Made by a program: the position numbers and the translations under genes
Notes under the pieces: model-generated
The model's input: only the letters and a program-made list of their open reading frames with translations
Told to the model about the DNA's origin: nothing
Databases searched by the model: none
In this document: positions 46,961 to 58,326 of the stretch, piece after piece
Numbering within the stretch: the first letter of the stretch is position 1
How the letters are laid out: each line of letters opens with the position of its first letter
NCBI RefSeq assembly: GCF_907164915.1
Contig: NC_061865.1
Location: 48,829,363-48,893,362, forward strand
Source of the DNA: Impatiens glandulifera
Taxonomy: Eukaryota > Streptophyta > Magnoliopsida > Ericales > Balsaminaceae
Reading direction: 5' to 3'
Length of the DNA stretch: 64,000 bases

Positions 46961-47870
46961 AATTATTGATCTAAATCATTTTTAAAGACAAAATCATCTC
47001 CCCTCAAACTCAATATCCTCAAAAAAAATATTGCAGTCTCGTTTAAAAAAAATAACTTGACATAATAAAAATTATAACCCTTAATCACTTAAAATATTCA
47101 ATAAAATAGTTGCTCACATTTATAAACTTAAGTAACAACTAAATTTAAATAATGATTTATCCCATCTCAAAATACTTAATGCAACATTAATATCAAGTCT
47201 TTGGAGAGTAATATTAATTGCTAATAGTATTTTGGTTTAATGATCAAACATTAATAATAAAATATGTCAAATAATTCATCTATTTTTGGATGGATTAATT
47301 ATTCACATAAATAATACTTTATAATTATTACATATTTACCGTCACAATTATTAATGCAATTATGTCAATTAATTATCAGCCGCCTTTGGCCAAATAATAT
47401 AATCACATAAATTACACAATACTATCCTTCAAAATTGTCTTGAATTAATTTCAACAAATATTATCACTTTGGTGATTATTTGTATTAATCAATAAAATTC
47501 AAATAATGAACAATAATATCATTATTTTAAATTTAAATGTCATATTATTGTATAACTCAAATCAATAATATATATTTTTTCAAAGAGATATATAATTTAT
47601 TTTATTATAAAAAATAAAATTATACCGTAAGTCAAATCATATTTCTTAAATTTGAAATTTGTAATATGTCATATTAATTAAAATAAATAATAAACTATCA
47701 AGATTTATTTGACCAAATTTCAAATATTCTTATTTCCCAAATCCAATTATTCATTAATTATTAATAATCATTAACCTTGATCTATTAATTTTAAAATAAA
47801 AGTTATAATTAAAATTTTATTATTTATTGATTTATATATATAAATAACTATTATTTAATTCATTGACAAC
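46961..47870. other. AT-rich DNA; no gene seen
   Basis: May include the most decayed part of the minus-strand Copia relic (to about 47060). Beyond that it is A/T-rich with no frame. Confidence 0.35.
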
Positions 47871-49199
47871 ATGTTAGATAAAATAAGACCGGTTCAAATA
47901 AACCTAACTTAAATAAACCTCCCATGCAGGAACAAGGAACCGGACCGGATGAACAAAAGAACCGACTAAAGAAACCTAACCGGTCAAGCTACCAAACCGA
48001 TCAAGAGTATTCGGAACGTGACCGCACAAAGAAAGGATCGGTCAAAGCTCAAAACCGGAATCATCAAACAACCGATCATCCACAAGACAAGAATAACCGG
48101 AAGAAGTCCGGTTACATCACTACCAAAAGACATTCGGCCAAGTCAAATGACCGACCAACACAAGAAGACAATTTGGGTATCTGTTGAGAATGATACCAAA
48201 GGAGCAGACTGAATACTTCCATATCCATGCAAGTCTGAGGAAAGACTGTAGGCTGTAGAAAACAGTACTACCGGATCCTTCTACTTCGGGATAAGCCAGA
48301 AAGGAAATCTTCCAAGTACAGACAACTGTCCAAACAGACAGTGCCTATATCAAGTAAAAGACAAACCCGGCAGGTTTGTCTTACACACCGGATGAACAGA
48401 CCGCCAGGTCTGAGACATAATACCAGGTCTGAGATTGACCATCAGGTCTGAGGAAACGACCGCAGGTCTGAACCTCTGAAACACTGAATCACTGCACTTC
48501 TGATCAGCCAATCAGATTCAAGGCAGTGAAATATGACCGTTGGCATATTTCACCTATAAAAGGGGTAGCTGAAGAAGAGTAAATGCTGTGACTTAAGCGG
48601 GACATAAAGAGACAACAGTGTGATATTGAGATATTAAGAGCATTTACTACAAGTGATAAGAGTGTGCTGTTCTAGAAAGCCTAAGTGTTGAAAGTTAAAG
48701 TGTGTTTTACAATTTCGGTGTAAATTGTAAGTGTTATCGAGCAGGAAATAAGTCTCGATCGGCCTGTACTTGTATTCCTTAGTGAATATCCTTCTCGCGG
48801 TTTCGAGAGGAAGGGGTGACGTAGGAGTTTTATCTCCGAACATCCATAAAATCTGTCTTGCTATTTACTTTCTGCCGGCTTCATTGTCTAATCGATTAAC
48901 TTAACTACACCGCTCCAAACCGACTCTACACTAACCATACCGAATTTCCAGATTACCGAAACCGACCCACCATTTCCAAATCTCCATCATCCGAAACCAA
49001 CCGTGCCTATCATACAAGCGTGCCGCTTCAACCTGAAAGCAAACCTCTTCCGCGCTTGAACCTAGTTCAAGGGTTTGTGACAGGTTGTGTAGTATTGAAA
49101 CCCCGGTGTTAATCTCTAACCGAATTAACCACCACCCTACGAGTGAGAACCGCTAACCGGTCCAACCCCCGGTCCACCAGCGGCGATCTAGATCCTAAA
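47871..49199 (+). repeat. 5' LTR of a truncated SIRE-like Copia element
   Basis: Starts at about TGTTAGATAAAATAAGACCGG and runs to the primer site. It is markedly richer in ACCGG/CCGACC motifs than its flanks. It includes repeated CAGGTCTGA units at about 48390-48475 (AGACCGCCAGGTCTGAGA, ACCAGGTCTGAGA, CATCAGGTCTGAGG, CCGCAGGTCTGAAC). The left limit and exact right end (…GATCTAGATCCTAAAA) are uncertain because no 3' LTR is present in the window. Confidence 0.6.
48553..48563 (+). promoter_or_regulatory. TATA box of the SIRE-like LTR
   Basis: CCTATAAAAGG, a consensus plant TATA box, sits about midway in the LTR. Transcription would start about 30 bases downstream, near 48590. It is followed by GAAGAAGAG-type leader sequence. 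Confidence 0.6.
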
Positions 49200-49202
49200 A
49201 AT

Positions 49203-49214
49203 TGGTATCAGAGC
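49203..49214 (+). promoter_or_regulatory. Primer-binding site (tRNA-iMet)
   Basis: TGGTATCAGAGC, the Copia-type initiator-Met primer site, 26 bases before the gag ATG. Confidence 0.88.
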
Positions 49215-49239
49215 AGTTAGTTTCAATACTCAAGCAAAC

Positions 49240-50574
49240 ATGTATCAGGATAGGCCTCCAATGCTAGAAGGTGATGGCTTTGCCAACTGGAAGGCACGCA
49301 TGCACCTGCACCTAGTCACCTTGGATGATGAAATGGAATCCATTCTGACCGAAGGACCGATATTCATTGATAAAGATAGAAAAGAATGGACGGCTGAAGA
49401 TAGGAGAAGAAACAATCTGGACAACCATGCAAGAAACCGGATCTCCAACAGCGTGGACAGAAACACATACTGCAAGATCAGAGATTGCAAAACCGCGAAG
49501 GAGACATGGAACACGGTTATCCAGATCTTTGAAGGAAATGAAAGAACAAGGGAGAACAAAATAATGATGGCCACACAGAAGTTTGAAAGCATCAAAATGA
49601 AACCAGGAGAAATTATGAAGGAATACAGTGACCGGTTCACTGGTGTGTTAGATGAACTAGCAACTCTGGGCAAGAAGTATGAGAACAAAGAGGTAGTTAT
49701 GAAGGCTTTGAGATCTCTTCCAGGTGCCTGGGATATAAAGACAATGGTAATGAGGGAATCAAAGAGCCTACGTAAGATGAAACTATACGACGTATTCGAA
49801 GATCTAAAGGCATACGAATTCGAGATGAAATCTAGGACTGAAGAGGAAGTCTCGGCCTCAACATCAACCAGAGCACTAATCACATCTACAGAACCGGCTG
49901 CACCAGCTCCTACACCTGCACCGATACCGGTTCCTGCACCCGCACCGATCAGAACCGCCGAACAGTTCACTGAGGATGTCATGGCAATGCTTGCACAGAA
50001 GTTTGGGAGGTTCATGAAAAGGAGCCAACCGACAAACAACTACTATGGTGACAAATCCAATGTAAGATGCTATAACTGTAACTGTTTGGGACACTTTAAG
50101 TAGGAATGCAGGAAACCAAGGAGGGATACCCAGAAACCAGAATATCAAAATGACAGAAACAATTATCAACAAGCCGGTGAAGGAAGTGAGGTACCGAAAG
50201 CACTGATAGCCGACGATGGAGGAAGTCTATGGGCTCGCAGTGATAGTGACGATGAACTCACATGTCTCATGGCCAATGAGGAACAGGACCCAAAGAAACG
50301 GCTAGGAAACTCCGAATGGTTCTTGGACAGCGGTTGCTCCAGGCACATGACCGAAAACAGTAATTTGCTAACCGACATTAGATCAGTAACCGGTGCTCTA
50401 ATTACCTTCGGTGACAACTCAAAAGGTAAAACTGTGGGCAAGGGTAAGATTGTCCATGGTAACCTAACCATTGATAATGTACTTCTAGTTGAAAACCTAC
50501 GTTTTAATCTACTTAGCATTAGTCAGATGTGTGATGTTGGATACACGGTAGAATTCCTTAAACATGCATGTTAA
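49240..50574 (+). pseudogene. gag-protease of a SIRE-like Copia, with one in-frame stop and truncated
   Basis: ATG 49240 opens MYQDRPPMLEGDGFANWKAR, the DUF4219/UBN2 Gag start. The Gag core continues to about residue 210, followed by an Ala/Pro-rich linker (APAPTPAPIPVPAPAP). A zinc knuckle begins at residue 277 (CYNCNCLGHFK, then stop, then EC): TAG at 50101-50103 falls inside the knuckle between K and E. The same frame continues with WFLDSGCSRHMT (protease, D363) and ends at FLKHAC, stop 50572-50574. Integrase, RT and RNase H are missing; similarity stops at 50574, so the element is truncated. Compared with SIRE-lineage proteins the order is normal up to the break. Confidence 0.85.
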
Positions 50575-51135
50575 CATCTTGCGAGTTTCTTGAACAAATT
50601 TGTTCATCTGCCTCGTCGGCAATGACATTAGTTAGGTATGGATTTGTAAATTCTCTTGAAATATTATAGTGTTAGGAAACTGGAAAAATGTGTGCTTTAT
50701 TTACTATGGTGCACTAGTTGTTTATTTGATCAAATATGAGGCAAGGTCTGGTAAAGAATTTATTGATATAAAGCTTATAGTTACTGCTGAAATCGCCCGC
50801 CAAACAGATTTGATTTTAATTTAATTAGGGTTTGTTTTCCATGATTCCTTTTTCTGGTTATGACCTTTTTATACTTTCTGTTTGACATAATTTAAGGAGT
50901 CTATACATTTTCTTATTAAAAAAAAAATATTCTGGTTGGACTCATGATAAGATCTCAAGATCCTTTAAGTGGATGTTGGTTTCCCCTTGTATAGAATTAA
51001 TGTGCAATGTAGTGTCTTATTCTCTGAAGCTATTGAGAAAGCTTGGATGTTGTTTTGACCTGTTTAAGATTAAAACCAATTGTATATTATTGTTGGAAGT
51101 ATTTTAGTATTTGCCCCATTTGAATATATAGTAAT
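50575..51135. other. Single-copy-looking non-coding DNA
   Basis: Composition resembles plant intron or UTR (T-rich, with TTTTGTTTTCC and GTTTGACATAATTTAAGG). No frame and no partner repeat. It could be a piece of a host gene intron, but nothing confirms it. Confidence 0.3.
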
Positions 51136-51262
51136 CCAACATATTTTGGACCACTTAATAGCCTAGCCATCCAACATATTTCTGGACCACTTAATAGCCT
51201 ATATGTTGGACCACTTAATAGCCTAGCCATCCAACATATTTCTGGACCACTTAATAACCTAG
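51136..51262. repeat. Short tandem repeat, ATCCAACATATTTCTGGACCACTTAATAGCCTAGCC units
   Basis: Four units of TTGGACCACTTAATAGCC / TCTGGACCACTTAATARCC, alternating with TAGCCATCCAACATAT. The short open frame it creates is not a gene. Confidence 0.8.
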
Positions 51263-51375
51263 CCTGAAATTGGAAAGGATTCCTGAAATACTGGAGAAAT
51301 CGCCTAAAGGTCTTAAACAATTTTTAAATATGACATTTGTACCATTATTTATTATACTAGTGAACTTATAAATTC

Positions 51376-52261
51376 CAAAACAAAATACATATATCGAGTT
51401 CAAAAGAATTGAATGTTTATATTTACTATTTTTGTTTACTCATGTTTAGTTTGATGCTTTTGATGTGTTTTAATTAGATATTGGAAGGTAAGGTTAAAAT
51501 AATAGCCGTGGTGGTATGAACAAAAATATGTGACATGCATTTAAAAAGAAACTAAATATATTTTGAAGAAATCTTTCTACGATTTTTAATATGCTGTAAA
51601 TTTGAAAATGATTCTCAAATTAAGATTTAAGAACATCTTGGATTCCTTCACTTTGGCTCATCAAATGCTCTCGGTTTCACACTTAATTGATCATATGATC
51701 ACTTGAATGATATGATCAAATTCCTACAATTCTCTCTTTATTTCCACAACAAGAATTTGTATTAGAAAAATAACTCAGATACATATAAATAAATAATAAA
51801 GACAATATGAAATTTGAGAAAACTTATCAACAAAAATAGTTGAGGCATGTGCAAGATTTAGCCTTCCACAAAGTAAAATGATTAAATTGAAAGAAATGGG
51901 GTCTTCACTCTTCACTAGACTAGCTAGGTTTATTATATGTTTATCTCTTTTAATGTTATAGATACATGATCAGCCGTTACAAATAAATATTATTAAATAG
52001 GTAACTGAAAATGTTATAATCAATCAACATTAATACCATATATTCTCAATCAACATTAATACCACATAAAACTAATAATTATATTTATTATAATATCTTT
52101 ATAAAATTTTATCTGAATAGTATTTGAATCAATATGAGTTTTTTTTTTATTCAGAATTTTATTAGGGGATGGTGAATATTAACTCCAAAGTCATTATCTC
52201 TTTGAAATTAAAGAGTTTTTAATCTTTAATGTAATCTAAAGTTTTTAATTTCTTAGTTAAA
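51376..52261. repeat. Dispersed duplication, copy A, left part
   Basis: Direct-orientation match of 32409-33075 and of 34160-34221. It ends at TTAGTTAAA (52253-52261), exactly where the Helitron-like insertion begins. The right part of copy A is 59567-59960. Confidence 0.85.
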
Positions 52262-52669
52262 CTAGGAAAATTTTCGTACAATACACACGGATAAAGATAA
52301 AAATAAAATAAATTAAAAAAATTATAATAATATTTATTCAATGTTTAAAATTATTAAAATAAAAAATATAACGCTCTCATTTCACATTTTATTCATTTCG
52401 ATAAAACAACTTATTTTCTCTAATGTTTCATCACATATTTTTTTCGAATGAATCTCTCATTTCGTGACTTTACACTTTCAGTTTGTCAATCAAATATTTG
52501 ATTCATATTTTAATAATTAGCATCGTGACCTCACACTTTGGTCAATTAAATATTTGATTCATATTTTTTTAACCACTTTCAAATGATACCGGTCTATTAT
52601 CCCTCGACAAACCACATCTTAATCACATTTAGTTTAAAGGTTGTACTTGTTTTATTAGGTTGCAAGTTC

Positions 52670-52674
52670 GAAAC
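52670..52674. repeat. Target-site duplication (left) of the young Copia
   Basis: GAAAC, repeated at 57811-57815. It splits the tRNA-like segment TTGCAAGTTCGAAACCTAC. Confidence 0.92.
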
Positions 52675-53222
52675 TGTTGGGTCAGCTCATTTGGCAGCTG
52701 GGCCTAACAAATTAATAAAGCCCATTAAGGCTTTATTTAATTAAGGGGAAAAAACACAGCAGTTTTTTTGGGTTGTTTTTTCTCTCTCTCTTCCAGCAGT
52801 TCTTCCTCCATTGAAGCAGCAATTCCTCCATTGCAGCAGCAGGTTCTTCTTCTGATTTCCTTTATCTCTTCTCCATTTGGTTAGCCATCTTTAGTGATGA
52901 TGATAATGTATGTGAATGACAAGTTAGGATGAGGTCAATTGATAACTTTTGTTAGATTACCTCTAGGCTTGTATTGAACTACATTGTATACCCATTTGAT
53001 ATAGTGGATGATTTAAGTGGCCGAAGTGTCCCGTGGTTTTTACCTAATTTGGGTTTTCCACGTAAAATCTTGGTGTCCTGCTCTCTGTTTTTGATTGTTT
53101 GATGCTCAATTGTTTTGGCTGCCTATTTGATTACACAAAAGGGAAAAAGAATTGTTAGGCCTTGTTGTAGCTTGTTTATTTCTGAATTGCTAAACAGGTG
53201 CTATTATTCGATTTCTCCAACA
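52675..53222 (+). repeat. 5' LTR of the young Copia
   Basis: 548 bp, TGTTGGGTCAGCTC to TTTCTCCAACA. It contains a CT-rich tract followed by GCAGCAATTCCTCCATTG repeats at about 52795-52845, probably in the transcribed leader. No strong TATA consensus was picked with confidence. Confidence 0.95.
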
Positions 53223-53224
53223 AG

Positions 53225-53236
53225 TGGTATCAGAGC
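53225..53236 (+). promoter_or_regulatory. Primer-binding site (tRNA-iMet)
   Basis: TGGTATCAGAGC two bases after the 5' LTR. Confidence 0.93.
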
Positions 53237-53271
53237 TGAGTTCGTTTGGTGGTGATTCTTGTATAATTCAA

Positions 53272-56200
53272 ATGGAAGAATCGTTGAGCAGTAATGGAAC
53301 GATGATCAAACTCACAGCTACCAATTACACAATCTGGAAGTCACGGATGGAGGACTTATTGTGTAATTATGATTATGAAGACACTATTTTGGGTGATAAA
53401 GGCAAACCAGAGGCTATGACAGATGGAGATTGGAAGAAGCTGAACAGAAAGGCAGTTGGTAAAATCAGGCAATGGGTTGACAACAGTGTGTATCAGCATG
53501 TGGCTACTGAAGTTAATGCTTATAAGGTGTGGACTATTTTGAGTGAGCTGTATGAGAAGAACAACACTCAAAATAGAGCATTTCTATTTAGGAAGCTTTG
53601 CTCGTTGAAATATCAAGATGGGTCTTCTATGTCTGAGCATCTAAATGCTTTTCAGGGGATTCTAAATGAGTTGGCTGCGATAGGAATGAAATTTGATGAT
53701 GAGCTTCATGCTATGTGTTTGATTAATTCTCTGCCTGATAGTTGGGAAACACTTGTGGTTTCAATTACCAATTCTGTTCCACAAGGTAAGCTCACTTTGA
53801 AAATGATGAAAGAGAGCGTGCTGAATGAAGAGACTAGAAGAAAAGAACAGGGCTTCTCGACTCCAAGTCAGGTGTTCGTGACTGAGAAAAGGGGTAGAAG
53901 TAAAAGTAAAACTCCAAAGAATCTCAGTGGCAGTTCAGACAGGTCACGAGGAACATCTATCTCGAGAAAAGAGATTACATGTTATCATTGTGGCAAGACA
54001 GGACACAAGAAGTATCAGTGCAGATCTTTGAAGCGGGAACAAAAGGAGAATAAGCAAGATGGAAGTAGTAAGGTTGCAGATGTGGGTGGTAACGACATCG
54101 ATATTGTTTACGACAATGATAGTATCAACCTTGTTTCTCAAGATACACAATGGGTGGTAGACTCAGGTGCTTCTTATCATGTCACCAATCGTTGTGATAT
54201 ATTTGCTTCTTACACTAGTGGACAGTTTGGTTCAGTGACGTTGGGAAACCATGTTACGTGTAAGATTGTTGGAAAAGGAGATGTCTGTTTGGATACTAAC
54301 ACTTCGTGCAAGCTACTTTTGAAGAATGTTCGACATGTTCCTGATATTCGGATGAATTTGATCTCTACTGGTATTCTTGATGATGAGGGCTATCATAGTT
54401 ACTTTGGTGAAGGAAAATGGAAACTCACTAAGGGATCTTTGGTGATAGCTAAAGGAAAGAAGGTCGGTTCTCTTTATGTGACAGAGACTAAGTCTTATGG
54501 TGGAGAAGCAAATGCAGTTAATGATTGTTCATCACATCTTTGGCATAAGAGACTTGGTCACTTAAGTCAGAATGGCATGCGAGTTCTCTCCAAGACAATC
54601 GATCTCCAGGGCTTAAAGTCCACAGATTTGAAGACATGCACAGATTGCTTAGTTGGTAAGCAACATATGGTTTCCTTCAAAAGTTTCTCTCCATCTAGGA
54701 AGCCCAATATCCTAGATATGATTCACACAGACATATGTTTTATGGATTCCTTGACTTTAGGTGGTGCTCATTATTACATCACTTTTATCGATGATTGCTC
54801 AAGGAAGGTGTGGGCATATTGCTTGAAGACTAAGGATCAAGCATTGGATTACTTCAAGTTGTTTCATACTGAAGTGGAGAGAGAAACTGGGAAGAAGTTG
54901 AAATGTGTTCGTTCGGACAATGGTGGCGAATACAGAGGACCATTTGTGGAATACTGTAAAAGTCATGGGATCAAGCTTATGAAGACTGTGCCAAAAACAC
55001 CTCAACAGAATGGAGTTGCAGAGAGGATGAACAGGTCTATCAATGAGAGAATTTTGTGTATGTTGTCTCATGCTAAGTTGCCAAAATCCTTTTGGGGAGA
55101 AGCAATGAAGACAGCGGTTGATCTGATAAACCTTTCACCCTCAACTCCTTTAGATGGCGACGTTCCAGAAAGAGTTTGGAGAGGTAAAGACGTCTCTTAT
55201 GATCACTTGAGAGTTTTTGGTTGTAAAGTGTTTGTTCATGTTCCTAGAGATGAGAGAGCTAAGCTTGATAGCAAGACGAGACAGTGTATCTTTATTGGGT
55301 ATGGTCACGGAGAATTTGGGTACCGATGTTGGGATCCAGTTAACAAGAAACTCATTAGAAGCAGAGATGTGGTATTCTTTGAAGATCAGACCATTGAAGA
55401 CTTTGAGAAAAAGGAAAAGCCGAAGTCTATAGAGAATGAATTGCCTGACAATGGTAGGATTCGTACACCACAATCACAGCCCAATGATGTGGAGAATGCC
55501 CAAGTTGAGGTTGATGAGACTCCTTTAGTTGATGCTGAGCCAACAGAGGAAGCTGAACAAGATGATGATAGTTCTCTAGAGCCACCTGATGATCAACATA
55601 TTAGAAGATCTAGTAGGCAGCGGCAACCTTCTAGTAGGTATCCTCCCAGTGAGTATGTGATGTTGACTGACGGGGGAGAACCAGAAACCTATCAAGAAGC
55701 ATTGTCTCATGAAAACAAGAACAAGTGGTCGGTGGCAATGCAAGAAGAGATAAATTCCTTGCAAGAGAACGAAACTTATGACTTGGTGAAACTTCCAAAA
55801 GGAAAGAAGACTTTGAAGAACAAGTGGGTATTCAAGTTGAAGCACCAAGAGAATAGCTCACAACCTCGATATAAAGCTAGACTGGTTGTGAAGGGCTTTG
55901 GACAGAAAAAGGGGATTAATTTTGAAGAGATCTTCTCACCGGTTGTGAAGAGGTCATCCATCAGAGTTGTGTTAGCATTGGCTGCTAGTCAAGATTTGGA
56001 AATTGAACAACTGGATGTGAAGACTGCATTTCTCCATGGTGACTTGGAGGAAGAGATCTATATGGAACAACCTGAAGGTTTCAAAGTTAAAGGTAAAGAA
56101 GACCTTGTCTACAGGTTGAGGAAAAGCTTGTATGGGCTCAAGCAAGCGCCTAGACAATGGTACAGGAAATTTGACTCTTTCATGGAAACAAATGGGTACA

Positions 56201-57249
56201 GTAAGACTACTTCTGATCATTGTGTTTTCATCAAGAGATACGGTATTGATGATTATGTTATTCTTCTGCTCTATGTTGATGATATGCTGATTGTTGGGCA
56301 AGATATTGCGAAAATTGAGAAGCTCAAAAGGGAGTTGAACAAGTCTTTTGCGATGAAGGATTTGGGTTCAGTGAAACAGATCCTAGGCATGGAAATCACA
56401 AGAGACAGAAAGAACAGAACACTTTGGCTATCACAGGAGAAGTACATTGAGAAGGTACTTGAGAGGTTTGCAATGAAAAATGCAAAACCGGTTTCAGTTC
56501 CACTTGCAGGTCATTTCAAGTTAAGTTCTAAACAATGTCCTACAAGTGAGAAAGAGAAAGATGAAATGAAGAATGTACCTTATGCCTCTGCAGTTGGTAG
56601 TCTTATGTATGCCATGGTATGTACAAGACCGGACATAGCACACGCAGTTGGTGCTGTTAGTCGGTATCTCTCTAACCCGGGAGAAGAACATTGGCTGGCT
56701 GTTAAGTGGATTCTCAGATATCTTCGAGGCTCTTCGAAAGCACGTTTATGTTTCGGAAGTGATACTCCTATTTTGGAAGGCTTTACAGATTCTGATATGG
56801 CGGGTGATGTTGATTCAAGAAAATCTGTATCAGGTTTTTTGGTTACCTTTGCAGGCGGTGCTGTTTCGTGGCAGTCAAGGTTACAAAAGTGTGTTGCTTT
56901 GTCTACTACAGAAGCTGAGTATATTGCAGCAACTGAGGCATGTAAAGAGGTGTTATGGATGAAGAAGTTCCTACAAGAGTTGGGCCAAAAGCAAGAGAAG
57001 TTTACTTTGTTTTGCGACAGTCAAAGTGTCATTCATCTCTCAAAGAATTCAGCTTTTCATTCGAGATCCAAACACATCGACGTGAGATATCATTGGATAC
57101 GTGATGTGCTTGAGGCAAAAGAGCTGAACTTGGAGAAGATTCATACAAGTGAGAATGGTGCCGATATGTTTATAAAATCCTTGCCTAAGGACAAGTTTGA
57201 AGATTGTCGGGAGAGAGCGGGTTTATTGGAGCCCGCGAAGTTGCGCTGA
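53272..57249 (+). CDS. Copia gag-pol polyprotein, intact (1,325 aa)
   Basis: The first ATG after the primer site (53272, context TTCAAATGGAAG) opens an unbroken frame to TGA 57247-57249, the usual length for a plant Copia polyprotein. Domains by residue: Gag/UBN2 core about 15-200; zinc knuckle CYHCGKTGHKKYQC 237-250; aspartic protease WVVDSGAS with D297; GAG-pre-integrase HKRLGHLSQNGM from H425; integrase catalytic residues D487, D549 and E584; acidic linker about 720-800; reverse transcriptase with YVDD 1001-1004; RNase H with D1173 and CDSQSVIHLSKNSAFHSRSK. It would copy the element RNA into DNA in virus-like particles and insert it. All catalytic residues I can check are present. Whether it is transcribed cannot be seen from sequence. 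Confidence 0.95.
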   Translation: MEESLSSNGTMIKLTATNYTIWKSRMEDLLCNYDYEDTILGDKGKPEAMTDGDWKKLNRKAVGKIRQWVDNSVYQHVATEVNAYKVWTILSELYEKNNTQNRAFLFRKLCSLKYQDGSSMSEHLNAFQGILNELAAIGMKFDDELHAMCLINSLPDSWETLVVSITNSVPQGKLTLKMMKESVLNEETRRKEQGFSTPSQVFVTEKRGRSKSKTPKNLSGSSDRSRGTSISRKEITCYHCGKTGHKKYQCRSLKREQKENKQDGSSKVADVGGNDIDIVYDNDSINLVSQDTQWVVDSGASYHVTNRCDIFASYTSGQFGSVTLGNHVTCKIVGKGDVCLDTNTSCKLLLKNVRHVPDIRMNLISTGILDDEGYHSYFGEGKWKLTKGSLVIAKGKKVGSLYVTETKSYGGEANAVNDCSSHLWHKRLGHLSQNGMRVLSKTIDLQGLKSTDLKTCTDCLVGKQHMVSFKSFSPSRKPNILDMIHTDICFMDSLTLGGAHYYITFIDDCSRKVWAYCLKTKDQALDYFKLFHTEVERETGKKLKCVRSDNGGEYRGPFVEYCKSHGIKLMKTVPKTPQQNGVAERMNRSINERILCMLSHAKLPKSFWGEAMKTAVDLINLSPSTPLDGDVPERVWRGKDVSYDHLRVFGCKVFVHVPRDERAKLDSKTRQCIFIGYGHGEFGYRCWDPVNKKLIRSRDVVFFEDQTIEDFEKKEKPKSIENELPDNGRIRTPQSQPNDVENAQVEVDETPLVDAEPTEEAEQDDDSSLEPPDDQHIRRSSRQRQPSSRYPPSEYVMLTDGGEPETYQEALSHENKNKWSVAMQEEINSLQENETYDLVKLPKGKKTLKNKWVFKLKHQENSSQPRYKARLVVKGFGQKKGINFEEIFSPVVKRSSIRVVLALAASQDLEIEQLDVKTAFLHGDLEEEIYMEQPEGFKVKGKEDLVYRLRKSLYGLKQAPRQWYRKFDSFMETNGYSKTTSDHCVFIKRYGIDDYVILLLYVDDMLIVGQDIAKIEKLKRELNKSFAMKDLGSVKQILGMEITRDRKNRTLWLSQEKYIEKVLERFAMKNAKPVSVPLAGHFKLSSKQCPTSEKEKDEMKNVPYASAVGSLMYAMVCTRPDIAHAVGAVSRYLSNPGEEHWLAVKWILRYLRGSSKARLCFGSDTPILEGFTDSDMAGDVDSRKSVSGFLVTFAGGAVSWQSRLQKCVALSTTEAEYIAATEACKEVLWMKKFLQELGQKQEKFTLFCDSQSVIHLSKNSAFHSRSKHIDVRYHWIRDVLEAKELNLEKIHTSENGADMFIKSLPKDKFEDCRERAGLLEPAKLR

Positions 57250-57260
57250 CGGGGGAGATT
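57248..57260 (+). other. Polypurine tract of the young Copia
   Basis: GACGGGGGAGATT directly before the 3' LTR; the G-rich purine run would prime plus-strand DNA synthesis. Confidence 0.8.
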
Positions 57261-57810
57261 TGTTGGGTCAGCTCATTTGGCAGCTGGGCCTAACAAATTA
57301 ATAAAGCCCATTAGGGCTTTATTTAATTAAGGGGAAAAAACACAGCAGTTTTTTTGGGTTGTTTTTTCTCTCTCTCTCTTCCAGCAGTTCTTCCTCCATT
57401 GAAGCAGCAATTCCTCCATTGCAGCAGCAGGTTCTTCTTCTGATTTCCTTTATCTCTTCTCCATTTGGTTAGCCATCTTTAGTGATGATGATAATGTATG
57501 TGAATGACAAGTTAGGATGAGGTCAATTGATAACTTTTGTTAGATTACCTCTAGGCTTGTATTGAACTACATTGTATACCCATTTGATATAGTGGATGAT
57601 TTAAGTGGCCGAAGTGTCCCGTGGTTTTTACCTAATTTGGGTTTTCCACGTAAAATCTTGGTGTCCTGCTCTCTGTTTTTGATTGTTTGATGCTCAATTG
57701 TTTTGGCTGCCTATTTGATTACACAAAAGGGAAAAAGAATTGTTAGGCCTTGTTGTAGCTTGTTTATTTCTGAATTGCTAAACAGGTGCTATTATTCGAT
57801 TTCTCCAACA
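57261..57810 (+). repeat. 3' LTR of the young Copia
   Basis: 550 bp, nearly identical to the 5' LTR; followed by target duplication GAAAC at 57811-57815. Confidence 0.95.
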
Positions 57811-57815
57811 GAAAC

Positions 57816-58291
57816 CTACAAATAAAATTTTTAAATTTATTTTTAACCGTTTTAAGTTTATGGGCGGGTCAACCTACAATTCGACCCAATTATCCATTTA
57901 CTCTCACATAAATATCCAAATTAACCACAGCTCTCGACCAAGCAATCCAGACACTTTAAAAATTAAGCATCATTATATATAGCATTGTGACCTCACACTT
58001 TGGTCAATTAAATATTTGATTCATATTTTTTAACCACTTTCAAATGATACCGGTCTATTATCCCTCGACAAACCACATCTTAATCACATTTAGGTTAAAG
58101 GTTGTACTTGTTTTATTAGGTTGCAAGTTCGAAACCTACAAATAATATTTTTAAATTTATTTTTAACCGTTTTAAGTTTATGGGCGGGTCAACCCACAAT
58201 TTGACCCAAGTATCCATTTACTCTCACATAAATATCCAAATTAACCACAGCTCTCGACCCAGCAATCCAGACACTTTAAAAATTAATCATC

Positions 58292-58326
<35 letters not shown>

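Larger units (their letters stand above)
52675..57810 (+). mobile_element. Young, apparently intact Ty1/copia element (Tork/Tnt1-like)
   Basis: 5,136 bp with LTRs of 548 and 550 bp ending TGTTGG...CCAACA, perfect 5-bp target duplication, iMet primer site, uninterrupted gag-pol frame and polypurine tract. By eye the two LTRs differ by one substitution (AAGG/AGGG at about 52731) and one CT dinucleotide in a CT run. That implies a very recent insertion. All parts needed for retrotransposition appear present. RT and RNase H wording (LYVDDMLIVG, HSRSKHIDVRYHWIRD) is closest to what I know of Tnt1/Tork elements. Confidence 0.95.

Noticed and set aside
47924..48212. Two overlapping Lys/Arg-rich frames in the SIRE-like LTR
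   Set aside because: They lie inside the LTR, overlap out of phase, and reflect its ACCGG/AAGA-rich composition.
49245..50039. 264-codon open frame antisense to the SIRE-like gag
   Set aside because: It mirrors the real Gag frame, which has recognisable domains. The antisense product is Ser/Leu-rich with no motif.
53224..53271. Extending the young Copia polyprotein upstream to a GTG at 53224
   Set aside because: That stretch overlaps the primer-binding site and has no ATG. The first ATG at 53272 gives a normal Gag start.
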